From Acidibrevibacterium fodinaquatile (GTDB lineage: Bacteria; Pseudomonadota; Alphaproteobacteria; Acetobacterales; Acetobacteraceae): 64,000 nucleotides of DNA. Position 1 is the first letter of the stretch. Each line of letters starts with the position of its first letter. The translations under genes were made by a program, and so were the position numbers. Location of the stretch: assembly GCF_003352165.1 (NCBI RefSeq), contig NZ_CP029176.1, positions 2,728,001-2,792,000 of the forward strand, written 5' to 3'. Shown here piece after piece: positions 52,907-63,942 of the stretch. A model generated the notes under the pieces. It was not told the DNA's origin, did not search any database, and saw nothing but the letters and a program-made list of their open reading frames with translations.

Positions 52907-54703
52907 TTAGCGGGAATAGGACATAATTGCTCGAAGTCGCATAGCGTAACGGCGACCGACGCTGAGAGGGGCATGCCGAAGTTCGAAGCGCTGTTTTCGC
53001 GCGTTCGGAGCGAGTAAGCAATCACGCGCCTCCACTTTTTGCCGATAAACATTTTTCATTTTTCTCGCCATGTCGTCAACGCTTGGCTCCGCCCACCATA
53101 ACCCATCGGCAAAAGGGTAATCCCCGGGTGCCAATTTGCGTGGCGTCCATGCAATCAACTCGTCAGCCTCCATAAAATCAACATTCCCGGAAAACCCCGT
53201 CGCCAGCACCGGAAGCCCCAATAAAATTGCTTCCGCAATATTCCGCCCAAATCCTTCCGCCCGATGTGGAGAAACGAGGCAGTCGCATGAGGCTAAAATC
53301 CCGAGAGCATCGGCCCGATCTAGCGTACCAGACAAAATATGGATTCGGCTGTCGGCTGACGCAGCGCTTTCCACCGCTTGCCATGCTGGGTGTCTTCGCG
53401 GGTCTCCGTTGACCCTCAGAAGTAAGGCAACGGCATCATCTTTTTTATGAAACGCCCTTCTGAAAGCGCGAATAAGAGCCATGGGGTTTTTGCGGCTTAG
53501 ATGGGAATTGGGATCAAAGGGATAAATAAAAACAAATATTTTTCTATTTTCAACGAATTCTGTTTTTGAATGAAGCGTGATGGGCGGAAGCGCCACCGCC
53601 GGCGGCATTACATAAATTGGTTTTTTCGTTATATTCTTAAATGAATTTTCTGTAAATATGCTAGGAGACCATATTTCATCTACCATATCATAAATATCTT
53701 CCCATCCTTCTGGGGCCTCAGGCAATTCCCATGGGAAATAACCGATTTTATATGTATTATTAAAAAACCTTACTCCCATTTTCAAATATAAATTTGCCAA
53801 GTCAAATATTGGCATACAATATATAGTAATCTGATGAACTGGAACATCACAGCAATCGCGTGGAATAAATTTTTCATTAGCGCGAGCTGTGGTTAGCAAG
53901 TCTGATACGTCTACTATAGTATAATTTATGTCGACAGAATCCAACGCCACGGACAACATGCGAACATCTTCGCCTACGCCTAATTCCCCGCGCGCATATC
54001 CGACAAGATTAACCGATACATCACAAACGCCCTGCTGGAGTTGATTGAAGTTATAAGATCCCGCGTGCTCGAGGTGGGGCGCGTCAATACGAAAGGGGGA
54101 GAAAGGCGTGAGAAACCGACGCCATCCTCCGTATAAACAGAAATCCAGAAAAATATCAGCCGAGGCATGACCAAAATCAAAAAATTCCTGAATTTTTTGA
54201 TCACCAAACTCAATTAACGCCGCTGCAATGCGGGGAACTTGAAGCCCCATCTGATTCCAGCGAGGACAATTACATATTTCTTCCGTTTTTAATAAAAATA
54301 AATCAGGAAGAGGCGGTGCACAATCTAATATTGTTGGGCCAAAAATACGGTACCAACATAAAAATTTTCCAATTTCTTCCTCATTATCGAGTGAAAATTG
54401 TTCGTTAATTTTTTCAAAATTATGTATGTATCTTAGAAGCCTAGGTAAATATAAATTATTATTTCCACAAGCAACCTCCTCCATCACAATAGAAATATGT
54501 TTTTCGTCATACCCCCACACTTCAGGATATTCTTTTTTGCCAAAACAAAGCCACCACGCTATAAAATCTTTCTGGGACTCTACATCATGCACTGCTCCCT
54601 CGCCCCGAACATCGCCTCTGAGGAGAAAAGCGAACCACATCGCCGGTGACATGAATTGTGGTCTCTTAAGATTTTTAGCCAGAAATTTTTGGTAATTATT
54701 CAT
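52907..54703 (-). CDS. GT4-type glycosyltransferase with long N-terminal extension
   Basis: 598 aa. About 225 N-terminal residues are helical and not recognised (MNNYQKFLAKNLKRPQFMSP...); from VNLVGYARGELGVGEDVRML onwards it is a GT-B glycosyltransferase: KIGYFPWELPEAPEGW, DEIWSPSIFTENSF, FVFIYPFDPNSHLSRKNP, RADALGILASCDCLVSPHRA, and E-x7-E in EGFGRNIAEAILLGLPVLAT. The DNA is AT-rich, unlike the downstream operon genes. It probably adds a sugar to the same glycan. A 159-bp spacer separates it from the next gene. Confidence 0.8.
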   Translation of the reverse strand: MNNYQKFLAKNLKRPQFMSPAMWFAFLLRGDVRGEGAVHDVESQKDFIAWWLCFGKKEYPEVWGYDEKHISIVMEEVACGNNNLYLPRLLRYIHNFEKINEQFSLDNEEEIGKFLCWYRIFGPTILDCAPPLPDLFLLKTEEICNCPRWNQMGLQVPRIAAALIEFGDQKIQEFFDFGHASADIFLDFCLYGGWRRFLTPFSPFRIDAPHLEHAGSYNFNQLQQGVCDVSVNLVGYARGELGVGEDVRMLSVALDSVDINYTIVDVSDLLTTARANEKFIPRDCCDVPVHQITIYCMPIFDLANLYLKMGVRFFNNTYKIGYFPWELPEAPEGWEDIYDMVDEIWSPSIFTENSFKNITKKPIYVMPPAVALPPITLHSKTEFVENRKIFVFIYPFDPNSHLSRKNPMALIRAFRRAFHKKDDAVALLLRVNGDPRRHPAWQAVESAASADSRIHILSGTLDRADALGILASCDCLVSPHRAEGFGRNIAEAILLGLPVLATGFSGNVDFMEADELIAWTPRKLAPGDYPFADGLWWAEPSVDDMARKMKNVYRQKVEARDCLLAPNARKQRFELRHAPLSVGRRYAMRLRAIMSYSR

Positions 54704-54744
54704 AATTTAATATGGCAATGACATTGTATGGAATGTTTATGGAA

Positions 54745-54984
54745 TTAGTCAATTCTAAATGATTGGAATATATGTTTTAATTCAATTTCAGCCTTTTCTA
54801 GCTGAATTATAATAATAGGATCTTTTGTTTTTTTCATGTTTTTTACAGTAATTTGACAAATTTTTTCTAAATTTTCAATATCATTTTTATTTGATATTAT
54901 TTTCTTAGTCGCCAAGAATTGTATAAGACCGATCATTAACAGTCGATCGACGCCAAACACCTCAGACGCAGTTTTGATATCCAT
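54745..54984 (-). CDS. Small hypothetical protein at the head of the glycan cluster
   Basis: 79 aa, Lys/Ile-rich and AT-rich: MDIKTASEVFGVDRLLMIGL, IENLEKICQITVKNMKKT, then IIIIQLEKAEIELKHIFQSF. Predominantly helical. GAGGG stands 9 bp before the ATG and the next gene begins 41 bp after the stop, so it is likely the first gene of the operon. I recognise no family. Confidence 0.5.
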   Translation of the reverse strand: MDIKTASEVFGVDRLLMIGLIQFLATKKIISNKNDIENLEKICQITVKNMKKTKDPIIIIQLEKAEIELKHIFQSFRID

Positions 54985-55536
54985 CTCACCCTCTTGCTAT
55001 AAAGTTTTTGGGGAACCCACAGGGTAAACAGTGTTATATAAAAACAATATTCTTCTTAATATTTGTGTCCGATAAAAAATTATCAAATATCGACCTCCCG
55101 CAACAAATTGTAAGGGCGCGCGCGCTCAGCGGATTTGTTCCCTTGGGGAGGTGGTTTCTCTGCACATGATGATGACGCCGTAATTTCTACGCCAGATAGA
55201 GTGGCCAGCGACATCGTTCAGTTCGTGCGTGTCGATGCCTCGCCGCATGGCATGGCCGTTGGTAGCAAAACGGCACTCCTCGACTAGCACGTGGGTGGAG
55301 CGCCAGATATCGATCGGCTCAACCATCGTTGGCTACCCGGATATTAGGTTTAACACCTGGGTATGTTTCCACTGTTTGGCTGCCGGGATCAAGCCTGCCA
55401 TGGCTACGGATTATGAGCCAAGCCAGTAGCCAGCCTACGCCAGGCTGAACCGCCCCAGAATTTTCGGAGGCCCGTCGGTATGGATCAAACGGCCATTGCC
55501 AATCTTCGTACTGCGGCCTAGCGCTGTTCCCGACGA
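54985..55536. other. Intergenic junction between glycan cluster and copy 3 element
   Basis: The first 120 bp are AT-rich with a GATAA...TTATC palindrome and probably hold the glycan operon promoter. Composition shifts to GC-rich at about 55110. A 66-codon minus-strand frame (55126-55326) has no ribosome-binding site or recognisable motif, and I do not call it a gene. Sequence shared with copy 1 starts at about 55528. Confidence 0.5.
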
Positions 55537-58500
55537 TTACCCCATCCCCATACCCATGCTGGGCGGCTCCAGCTCTGGCTCGGGCGTTGGTTCTGGCTCT
55601 GGGCGCGGCTGCGGTATTTTCCCTCTCGCCTGGGCGATGATTTTATCGTCCCTGTGCGGCACGAATATTTCCGCCCCGCGGGCGGCGCCGGGAGTCTGCA
55701 TGCGCCTCGCAGCGGGCGCCTCGGCTTCCGGCACCCGCTGCGATACTTGCGGCCTGACGGGTTGCGCTGCCGGCGGGGCTGGCCTTAGTTCCGGCCGCGG
55801 CGCCAAGTGTGGTGCCGCCGGCGGTTTTGGGGCTGGCTCCGCCACTGGCTGCAGCCTCTGCAACTGTGGTGAAGACGCCGCTGAGCCCGGCGCTTGTCGC
55901 GACGGCGCGGAAACCTCCGGCGATGATTTCGCCGAAGACGTCGCGGATGACGCCGCCGGCGCTTTTGACGGCAGTTTCGCCGTTGTAGCTGCCTTCACCA
56001 TCGACTGTGCCGATTGTGCTTTCGCCACCGGCTTCGCCGGCACCTTCGCCTTCTCTGGCGCCGCTGGCGGCTTGGCCATCGCTGCCTTGGCGGTGGCGAC
56101 GAGCGCTTGACCGAGACGCTGGCCGGCCTCGGCGAGGCGCGCGGTGACGAAAGCCGCCTGAGTGCGCACGCCCTCCCAGGCCGCGGCGGCGGCCCACTCC
56201 ACCGCATTGGCCGCGACATCATAAAAGCTCGGCTGACGACGGCGCGCCGAATTTGCCGGAGGTAGTCTGGTTGGTGCCTTCGGCTTCGGCGCTGGCTTTG
56301 GCTCCGGCACTGGCGGTGCCTTGGCCATCGCCGCCGCCGGTTGCGGCATGGCCCTTGGCGGCGCCGGCCGCGCTTCGGGAACGAGGATAGCGCTTTCGGG
56401 GGCGAGGCCGCGGCGGACGGCGAAGCCGACGCCTATCGAAACCGCCGCCGGCTCATAGTCGAGCGTGCTCTCCTTGCGCCGCGCGCGCGCGAGCCGCTCG
56501 GCCATGCGGGCGCTGTTGCCCATCTCCTCCTCGCTCCAATGCAGCCGCACGCTCTCGCGATGGCGGCTGAGGGCGACATAGGTGAGATGGCGGTCCATGC
56601 TCGCGCTCAGCAGCACATGGGCATGGTCGACGGTGACGCCCTGGGCTTTGTGCATCGTCGCGGCATAGCCGTGGTCGAGGGCGTCGTAGTCCTTGAGCGC
56701 GAACACCACCTCGCGCCCGCTATCGAGCCGCACCTTGAGATGAGTGCCCGCCCCCGCTCCCTCGATGGCCACGAGCGTGCCAAGCGTGCCGTTCTTCACC
56801 CCGAGAGAGCGCTCATTGCGGAGAAAATAAATGCGCTCGCCGGCCGCAAAGGGTTTTTTCCCGTCCCGGGTCGGCAGCATGACGTCAGGGCCCAGCTCGC
56901 CGCGCTCCCGCCGCACCGCCCGCGCCCGGTCATTGAGGTCGCGGACATCGGCACGGCGATGGGCAAGGATGATGCGGCTCGCCGCCGGGTCACGACGACG
57001 GCCCGCCTGCCAGTCGATAATCAGCCGGATTTTGGCCTCCTCCGCTTTGATGGAGGCCAAAACCATGCCCTTCTCCTGGTAACGCGCCAGCGCCGCGCGG
57101 GTTTGGCCGGTGGCCAACTCTGCCGTCGCCTGGCGCTGCCAGTCCTGCTTCTGGCGCCGCACCACGGTCAGCGCCTCCGCCCCCACCCGCTCGACGATGG
57201 CGCGGAACGGGGCGCCGGCGGCAATCGGCTGCAACTGCTCGGCATCCCCGACCAGCACCAGCTTCGCCCCCGCCGCTTGCACCGCCGCCAGCACGGCGGC
57301 GAGGTCGCGCGAGCCGACCATCCCCGCCTCGTCGACGACCAGGACATCACGCGCCGAAAGCGTCTCACGCCCCTGCCCCCATTGCCGGAGCAGCGAGGCG
57401 ATGGTGCGGCTTTCTATCCCCGCCCCCTGCTGCAGCCCCTCGGCGGCAATCCCCGAAAGCGCGGCACCGCGCACGCGATAGCCCGCCGCGTCCCACACCG
57501 CCCGCGCCGCCCCGAGCAGAGTGCTCTTCCCGGTGCCGGCATGGCCAACCACCGCGGCGAGACGAGTGGCGCCGGTGATACGGCCGAGCGCCAGCGTCTG
57601 CTCCTCCCCCAGCCTGGCAGCCTCGGCGTGCCGGCGGCACAGCGTCGGGTCGACAAACTTATGCCGCTCCTGCGCCAGCGCCTCGGCGGTTGCCGCAAGA
57701 CCGCTCTCCAACGCCAGCATCTCTTTTGTGGTGTAGCGCTCTTCGCCCCGGCTATCGCGGCCGAGCCTGACCAGCGCCGGCAAGGCCATGACTCTCGCCA
57801 GGACGTTCCGGAACTGCTCGGCATCGACGGTGTGCCCGTTGATGAAGCGGGCGATGTCGCGGCGGGTGAAGGTGCTTTGCTGCGCGGTGATGGCGGCGAG
57901 CGCCATCGTGGGGTCGGCGAGGAGTTTATCGCCGTTGAACGCCCGGTCGTCCCGAGCCCGCGCGCCGCGCTCGGTCACCTTGCCGGCGGCCTCGCGGCGG
58001 CGCACCCCGGCGCCGAGCTTGACCTGCGGCATCAGGTCGAGGCCGAGTGTCTCCAGAGAGCGATGGTCGATGCGGACATCATGGCCGTTCTCGGCGAGGC
58101 AGGCATTGGCGAGGTCGGCCCAGGCCTCGCGCCAGTGCTGCAAGAGCGCGGTCGCGTTCCACTCCCGCCGCTTGGGCCCGAACCCGCCGCCTTCGACGCC
58201 GCGCAGGGTCAGCAGGATATGGGCATGCGGCTGCGGCTGGCCGTCGCTGCCTTGTACCCAATGGATGGCGATATCGGCGACCATGCCGCGGGCGACGCAT
58301 TCCCGCCGAACAAAATCCTCCGCGAGCCGGATGGCCGCACGCTTGGAGAGTTCACGCGGCAGGGCGATTTCCAGCTCGCGGGCGAGCTGGGCATCGCGGC
58401 GGCGCTCGGCGGCCTCGACGGCGTTCCACAGGGTAGCGCGGTCAGCCCAGGCTTCCGGGGCACCGACGGGGAGGAGGATGGCGCGATGCACGACGCCCTG

Positions 58501-58635
58501 TTTGCGCGTGTAATTCTGCCACTGGCCGAGATGGTGGTCGCGGAGCCTCTCTCCGGCGCGATAGGCGGCGGCGGCGATGACGCTGCGGCCCTGGCCTCGG
58601 GAGATAATCTTGACGCTAAAATGGTAGATGGCCAT
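55537..58635 (-). CDS. MOBQ-type conjugative relaxase-helicase (MobA/TraA-like), copy 3
   Basis: 1032 aa and nearly identical to copy 1 for about 770 residues: Tyr25, the PHAHILLTL His pair, Walker A GHAGTGKST, VDEAGM and the RecD-like C-terminal motifs. After PQPAAAM the tails diverge: copy 3 has a helical insert (FYDVAANAVEWAAAAAWEGV, AAFVTARLAEAGQRL) that copy 1 lacks, then both return to related Pro/Ala-rich sequence ending PSMGMG. It should process the oriT of this element; transfer would rely on a conjugation system elsewhere. Confidence 0.92.
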   Translation of the reverse strand: MAIYHFSVKIISRGQGRSVIAAAAYRAGERLRDHHLGQWQNYTRKQGVVHRAILLPVGAPEAWADRATLWNAVEAAERRRDAQLARELEIALPRELSKRAAIRLAEDFVRRECVARGMVADIAIHWVQGSDGQPQPHAHILLTLRGVEGGGFGPKRREWNATALLQHWREAWADLANACLAENGHDVRIDHRSLETLGLDLMPQVKLGAGVRRREAAGKVTERGARARDDRAFNGDKLLADPTMALAAITAQQSTFTRRDIARFINGHTVDAEQFRNVLARVMALPALVRLGRDSRGEERYTTKEMLALESGLAATAEALAQERHKFVDPTLCRRHAEAARLGEEQTLALGRITGATRLAAVVGHAGTGKSTLLGAARAVWDAAGYRVRGAALSGIAAEGLQQGAGIESRTIASLLRQWGQGRETLSARDVLVVDEAGMVGSRDLAAVLAAVQAAGAKLVLVGDAEQLQPIAAGAPFRAIVERVGAEALTVVRRQKQDWQRQATAELATGQTRAALARYQEKGMVLASIKAEEAKIRLIIDWQAGRRRDPAASRIILAHRRADVRDLNDRARAVRRERGELGPDVMLPTRDGKKPFAAGERIYFLRNERSLGVKNGTLGTLVAIEGAGAGTHLKVRLDSGREVVFALKDYDALDHGYAATMHKAQGVTVDHAHVLLSASMDRHLTYVALSRHRESVRLHWSEEEMGNSARMAERLARARRKESTLDYEPAAVSIGVGFAVRRGLAPESAILVPEARPAPPRAMPQPAAAMAKAPPVPEPKPAPKPKAPTRLPPANSARRRQPSFYDVAANAVEWAAAAAWEGVRTQAAFVTARLAEAGQRLGQALVATAKAAMAKPPAAPEKAKVPAKPVAKAQSAQSMVKAATTAKLPSKAPAASSATSSAKSSPEVSAPSRQAPGSAASSPQLQRLQPVAEPAPKPPAAPHLAPRPELRPAPPAAQPVRPQVSQRVPEAEAPAARRMQTPGAARGAEIFVPHRDDKIIAQARGKIPQPRPEPEPTPEPELEPPSMGMGMG

Positions 58636-58643
58636 GCGTTATT

Positions 58644-58679
58644 CCGGGTAAAAATTGTCCACTGCAAAATATTACCCGG
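58644..58679. promoter_or_regulatory. Inverted repeat CCGGGTAA...TTACCCGG upstream of relaxase 3
   Basis: Same 8-bp arms (58644-58651, 58672-58679) and AAATTGTCC as in copy 1, 8 bp from the relaxase start. Confidence 0.6.
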
Positions 58680-58908
58680 CCGCCATGCAAGGAACAAATA
58701 CTTATTGAGCAAAAATTCCTACCACCTCCCCCAGCAACGTCGCGAAGCGACGTATAAGCGCGCATTTCGCTCTTTTTCTGCCTTTCTTTCTGCCTCTCTC
58801 CCCTCAATTTTTATTGTCAACATTCCCCTCCGGCATCCCAGGAACTTGCTCCCGCCATCCAATTCCGGCTTGCCAAGGTCCGTGGCCTTCCCCTCTGCCC
58901 CGAGCCTT

Positions 58909-58941
58909 GGCGCCGTGCCCGCCTTGTGCGGGCACGGCGCC
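58909..58941. repeat. Perfect 14-bp hairpin in the leader (oriT candidate), copy 3
   Basis: GGCGCCGTGCCCGC, loop CTTGT, GCGGGCACGGCGCC; identical in all three copies. Confidence 0.7.
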
Positions 58942-59272
58942 GCCGGTTCCGCGGCGCCGGCAGTGATGGCGATGGGAGGCAAAAGAAAAAAGGAAAAAAA
59001 TATTTCTAAACCGCTGGCACAAAAATTGTACCGGGCTTTCTGCCAGTCATCGGCCATCGCTAATGGTAAAGAGCGGTTAAGGAATTGCTGCTGCGATGCC
59101 TATGCAGTAACGCTTCGGCCTGTCATGACGGCTGCGGGAATTATTCGGCGCTTGATAGTAATATTGAAGGCGATGGGATTGAAGCCGTTGGCCTTCGTCT
59201 CGCATCCTCTGGTGTGAGAACAGTCACGCAAGAGGTGGTGCAATATTTTTTGGTGCTTTGTCGATTTTTCTC

Positions 59273-59301
59273 TTGAAGTTACTCAATAGAGATACTATCT
59301 T
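59273..59301 (+). promoter_or_regulatory. Candidate sigma-70 promoter for cargo genes, copy 3
   Basis: TTGAAG (59273-59278), 17-bp spacer, TATCTT (59296-59301), the same as copy 1. Confidence 0.5.
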
Positions 59302-59426
59302 CATATCAGGAGACGGGAAAACATTTTCTTCCCTCTCCCGCGCGCCGGGCGCCCCCCGGAAGCCAAGCGGCCGAGCATGGTGCTGACACACCACACCCGG
59401 CCTGACCTGCAACATTGGAGTCCGCA

Positions 59427-60083
59427 ATGTCACAAGCTAATCGATTTCCTACCACACCTGCTCTCCTGTCGGGAGACGCGTGCCCCTGCCCACAGGGGCC
59501 GGGAACGCATGCCGTCCCGGCGCTCCTGCCCTCGGATGGCGGGCAGCCCATCCGCGTCCCGCGGCCACAGCGCGCGATAGCGCTGCCGGCGCCAGCGGCG
59601 GAGGAAGAGTGGCTGCCGCCCCTGCCATGCGATATCAGCGAGGGGCCGAGCGATATCATGGTCGGCGAGGCCGGGGCGCATCTGGTGCAGTCGCGGCTGA
59701 TGCGCTGGGGCCTGTCCACCCATGCCGCCGGCCCCGGCACCCCCTATGACGTCCTCACCGAGGCCGGCCCGGCGGTTGGGCTCATCCGGCTGCAGGTCAA
59801 GACCACGGCACAGCCGCCGCGCGGGCGATGCTACCGCTTTCGCCTCACCCGCGGCTTTCACCGCTCGCCGCGTGGCGTCTTCGCCTATCGGGCGGGGGAT
59901 TTCGACATCGCCGCTTTTGTGGTGCTGGGTCTCGACCGGGTGCTGTTCCGGATATTCGGGCGGCCGAGCTTCAGCGCCACCCCGGCCGAGTTCCTGGCCG
60001 CGGACGCCGAGAAGCTAAGCCTGCGCCGGGCGCTTGCCGGCCTGATGGCGCGGCGTGGCGTGATGCCGCCGGCGGACCTCTGA
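59427..60083 (+). CDS. PD-(D/E)XK-fold nuclease-like cargo protein
   Basis: 218 aa from ATG 59427 with GGAG 7 bp upstream. The first 75 residues are Pro-rich and unstructured. Residues 80-170 look like the small PD-(D/E)XK nuclease fold found in group I intron endonucleases: GEAGAHLVQSRLMRWG (Glu), GPGTPYDVLTEAG (Asp) and IRLQVKTTAQP (Q-x-K), then strands YRFRLTRGF, RGVFAYRAGDFDIAAFVVLG and VLFRIFGRPSFS. It may cut nucleic acid, for example as a defence or anti-competitor factor. It occupies the site held by a small membrane protein in copies 1 and 2, sharing only the start MSQA. Confidence 0.6.
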   Translation: MSQANRFPTTPALLSGDACPCPQGPGTHAVPALLPSDGGQPIRVPRPQRAIALPAPAAEEEWLPPLPCDISEGPSDIMVGEAGAHLVQSRLMRWGLSTHAAGPGTPYDVLTEAGPAVGLIRLQVKTTAQPPRGRCYRFRLTRGFHRSPRGVFAYRAGDFDIAAFVVLGLDRVLFRIFGRPSFSATPAEFLAADAEKLSLRRALAGLMARRGVMPPADL

Positions 60084-60196
60084 CCCCGGGAGGCCGGGCC
60101 CGGATAATCGGGCCCGGCGTTCCTTCCCCTTTCCCCGTGTCTGCCCGTGCCGCTGGCCGTGTCCGCTCGCGCGGGCGTGTGATTGGAGTCTTTCCC

Positions 60197-60541
60197 ATGC
60201 CGCTCATTTTTGGCCAGGCTCATCCTGGTGATGACACCGCCGCCACCCTTCTTCGCCTCGAGACCCTGCGCCGTGACCTGCAGGCGCTGGCCGAGGGCAA
60301 GCCGCCTTCGGCGAAAATCCTGCGCGCGGCGCCGCTGCTCGAGCAGTTCCGCATTGCCGGCCGCGAGGCGCTTTGCCTGGTCGGCACCGGGGCGGGGCAT
60401 CCGCGTCTTCCTGCCGGTCCCATCGCTACCGAGGAGGTCTGGGCCTTTGCCCCGGATTTCTCCTGGGCGCGCACCTTCTCCGGCTTCTACCGCCTCGGCA
60501 CCCCGCATCCCGGCGAGCACCGCCTCGCCTCCGGGCGCTGA
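60197..60541 (+). CDS. Conserved 114-aa element protein of unknown function
   Basis: MPLIFGQAHPGDDTAATLLR, DLQALAEGKPPSAKILRAAP, LLEQFRIAGREALCLVGTGA, EEVWAFAPDFSWARTFSGFY, ending RLGTPHPGEHRLASGR. GGAG lies 10 bp upstream. Soluble, mixed composition with several Trp and Phe residues near the C-terminus. In copy 2 the gene is split into pieces (29227-29345, 32046-32180). Its conserved position between the cargo gene and the 286-aa gene suggests an element function, not recognised. Confidence 0.65.
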   Translation: MPLIFGQAHPGDDTAATLLRLETLRRDLQALAEGKPPSAKILRAAPLLEQFRIAGREALCLVGTGAGHPRLPAGPIATEEVWAFAPDFSWARTFSGFYRLGTPHPGEHRLASGR

Positions 60542-60561
60542 AGCAGAGGCCAGAAGCCAGG

Positions 60562-60578
60562 GGCGCCAAAACGGCGCC
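60562..60578. terminator. Bidirectional terminator between convergent element genes
   Basis: GGCGCC-AAAAC-GGCGCC, between the end of the 114-aa gene and the stop of the convergent 286-aa gene. This hairpin is also the breakpoint of cargo insertion in copy 2. Confidence 0.6.
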
Positions 60579-61439
60579 TCATCCGGCTTGCGCCGCTGGC
60601 CGCCGCTCTTTTCGCGGCCCCTCTTGGAGACGCTGCTTGAGACGGGCACGCTCGGTGAGCAAGCGCCCTATTTCCGCCACGGCCGCCGCGTCGAGCGCCT
60701 CGAGCTGCCGGTTGATGGCCCTGATGCGGGCGGTCGCGCGCAGAAACCCGTGCCCATAGGCATCCGCCAGCGAGACCTCACGGTCCAAAGCCAGCCTGGC
60801 AACCGCGTCCAGGAATGCCCCGAACCGTGCCCCATCGCCACGCGCGCCGCCAAGCGGCCTCCCGAGAACCTGCTCGGCCACCGACAGCATCTTTTCCGTA
60901 AATTCCCAGGCCGGATGCGGCTGGCGCAGCGCCGCCGCCCGCTGCCGGCCGCCACGCGCAATCGCATCGCCGCTCGACGCACCGACCTCTTCCTGTATCC
61001 GCGCTACCGCCCGCCCGCAAAACCGCGACAGCGCAGCAAGCCGGGTCACCCAGTCACCACCTTTGCCCCGTCCTTGCGGCAGGTCTCCGTGGCGGGCATT
61101 CCAGAACATCGCCAGCAAATCGTCGCTCGGCATCTTGTCGTCGACATCGGACAGGGGGAACGGATGCCGCAGCAGGTCCATCACCGCGGATGGACAGGTA
61201 TCAAGACACCGCGCCAGTTCCCCGCTCAGCGTCTCGATACGGCGCAACACCGCCACCGCGTCCTTCAGCGTCGGCCCTGCCTCCCAGGCGGCGAGCCGCT
61301 GGCGGTATTCGGCGCCGAGCAGGGCAAGGGTAAGATGCGTGCGCTCATTCCCTGCTCTCGCATCATCAGCGCCCAATGCCCGCAGCAGCTGGGCATAGGC
61401 TGCGACCTTGGCCTTTACCGTTTCAGGTTTTTCCGCCAT
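60579..61439 (-). CDS. Conserved element protein of unknown function, 286 aa (copy 3)
   Basis: Differs from the copy 2 protein at about four positions (for instance GAEYRQR for GGEYRQR, WNARHG for RNARHG, GHGFLRA for GHAFLRA). The helical make-up and basic C-terminal tail are the same. It is transcribed towards the cargo genes, with the inverted-repeat site 45 bp upstream of its start. No characterised family is evident to me. Confidence 0.8.
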   Translation of the reverse strand: MAEKPETVKAKVAAYAQLLRALGADDARAGNERTHLTLALLGAEYRQRLAAWEAGPTLKDAVAVLRRIETLSGELARCLDTCPSAVMDLLRHPFPLSDVDDKMPSDDLLAMFWNARHGDLPQGRGKGGDWVTRLAALSRFCGRAVARIQEEVGASSGDAIARGGRQRAAALRQPHPAWEFTEKMLSVAEQVLGRPLGGARGDGARFGAFLDAVARLALDREVSLADAYGHGFLRATARIRAINRQLEALDAAAVAEIGRLLTERARLKQRLQEGPRKERRPAAQAG

Positions 61440-61484
61440 GGCGCCCCCGGATATTTGCGCCTTCGTACCCGCCCCGAATTATCA

Positions 61485-61545
61485 CCCGGTAAAAAATTGT
61501 CCGGGATGCGGGCGACAAGTCACGTCCAATCGGCGGTTTACCGGG
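61485..61545. promoter_or_regulatory. Inverted repeat CCCGGTAAA...TTTACCGGG upstream of the 286-aa gene, copy 3
   Basis: Arms at 61485-61493 and 61537-61545, with AAATTGTCC between them, the same layout as in copy 2. Confidence 0.55.
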
Positions 61546-61660
61546 AGACTTTCGTTTCCAAAGCAATCCGCCCTGCTGACGCGGGGGGTTGGGTCCATGA
61601 ATTCCCCGCTGGCTTCGGTCATGCTCAGAGGGTCGCAACCCATACCCTATACCGAGACCA

Positions 61661-61873
61661 ATGCCACCAGCCCGCCCAGCCCGTACCGAGCCTGCCAACC
61701 CCGAGGGCGCCCGCCATGGCGATGCCGCACCCCGCGGCACGGCGGTTCACGGCCGGCCGGGGCCGTCGACAACGCTCCAAGCACTGGCCCGCCAGCTCGC
61801 CCGCCGGGCTGCGGCAGAATGCCGCGCCAAAATGGAGAGCAATGCCGATACTCCCCTCCGCGATGCCGCCTGA
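61661..61873 (+). CDS. Small conserved protein upstream of the recombinase (copy 3)
   Basis: 70 aa, differing from copy 2 by AKMES for AKLEG while other base changes are silent in this frame. Basic, Arg/Ala-rich helix TTLQALARQLARRAAAECRA. Lies 75 bp before the recombinase gene. Function unknown. Confidence 0.5.
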   Translation: MPPARPARTEPANPEGARHGDAAPRGTAVHGRPGPSTTLQALARQLARRAAAECRAKMESNADTPLRDAA

Positions 61874-61948
61874 GCCGGGAGAAAAATTCTTGACCGCCGC
61901 GCCCGGCCCCGCCCATCGTTCCCATTCCCGCCGCTTGGAACCACGCCC

Positions 61949-63676
<1,728 letters not shown>

Positions 63677-63707
63677 GGGGTGTTTTTTGTATGGGTGGGC
63701 TGGAGGG

Positions 63708-63821
63708 CCTGGCGGCGACCTACTCTTCCGCGCCTTAGGACGCAGTACCATTGGCGCTGGGGATTTTCACGGCCGAGTTCGGGATGGGATCGGGTGCGGG
63801 CCCCCCGCTATGACCACCAGG
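63708..63821 (-). rRNA. rrf: 5S ribosomal RNA
   Basis: The minus strand reads CCTGGTGGTCATAGCGGGG, CCCATCCCGAACTCGG (loop B/C region) and ends GTCGCCGCCAGG, pairing with the 5' end. About 114 nt. It lies between 23S and tRNA-fMet. Confidence 0.93.
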
Positions 63822-63942
63822 CTGTCCAGCCCACCCGCGATCTCGCCTCGAGAGAGGAGATCGCAAGTGGCAGATTTTGGTGTTTGCGATGTGCTTGATG
63901 GCAGCCTGTTCATGTGTTGGCCATGCATGACGGGTGATCTTG

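Larger units (their letters stand above)
58680..59426. other. Conserved non-coding leader of the element, copy 3
   Basis: Aligns along its length with 12558-13307. Contains the hairpin 58909-58941 and the promoter-like site 59273-59301; ends with GGAG before the cargo gene. A frame open in copy 1 is broken here by a one-base deletion near 59093, so no gene is called. Confidence 0.6.

Noticed and set aside
55126-55326. 66-codon minus-strand frame before relaxase 3
   Set aside because: No start context, no motif and no copy in the other elements.
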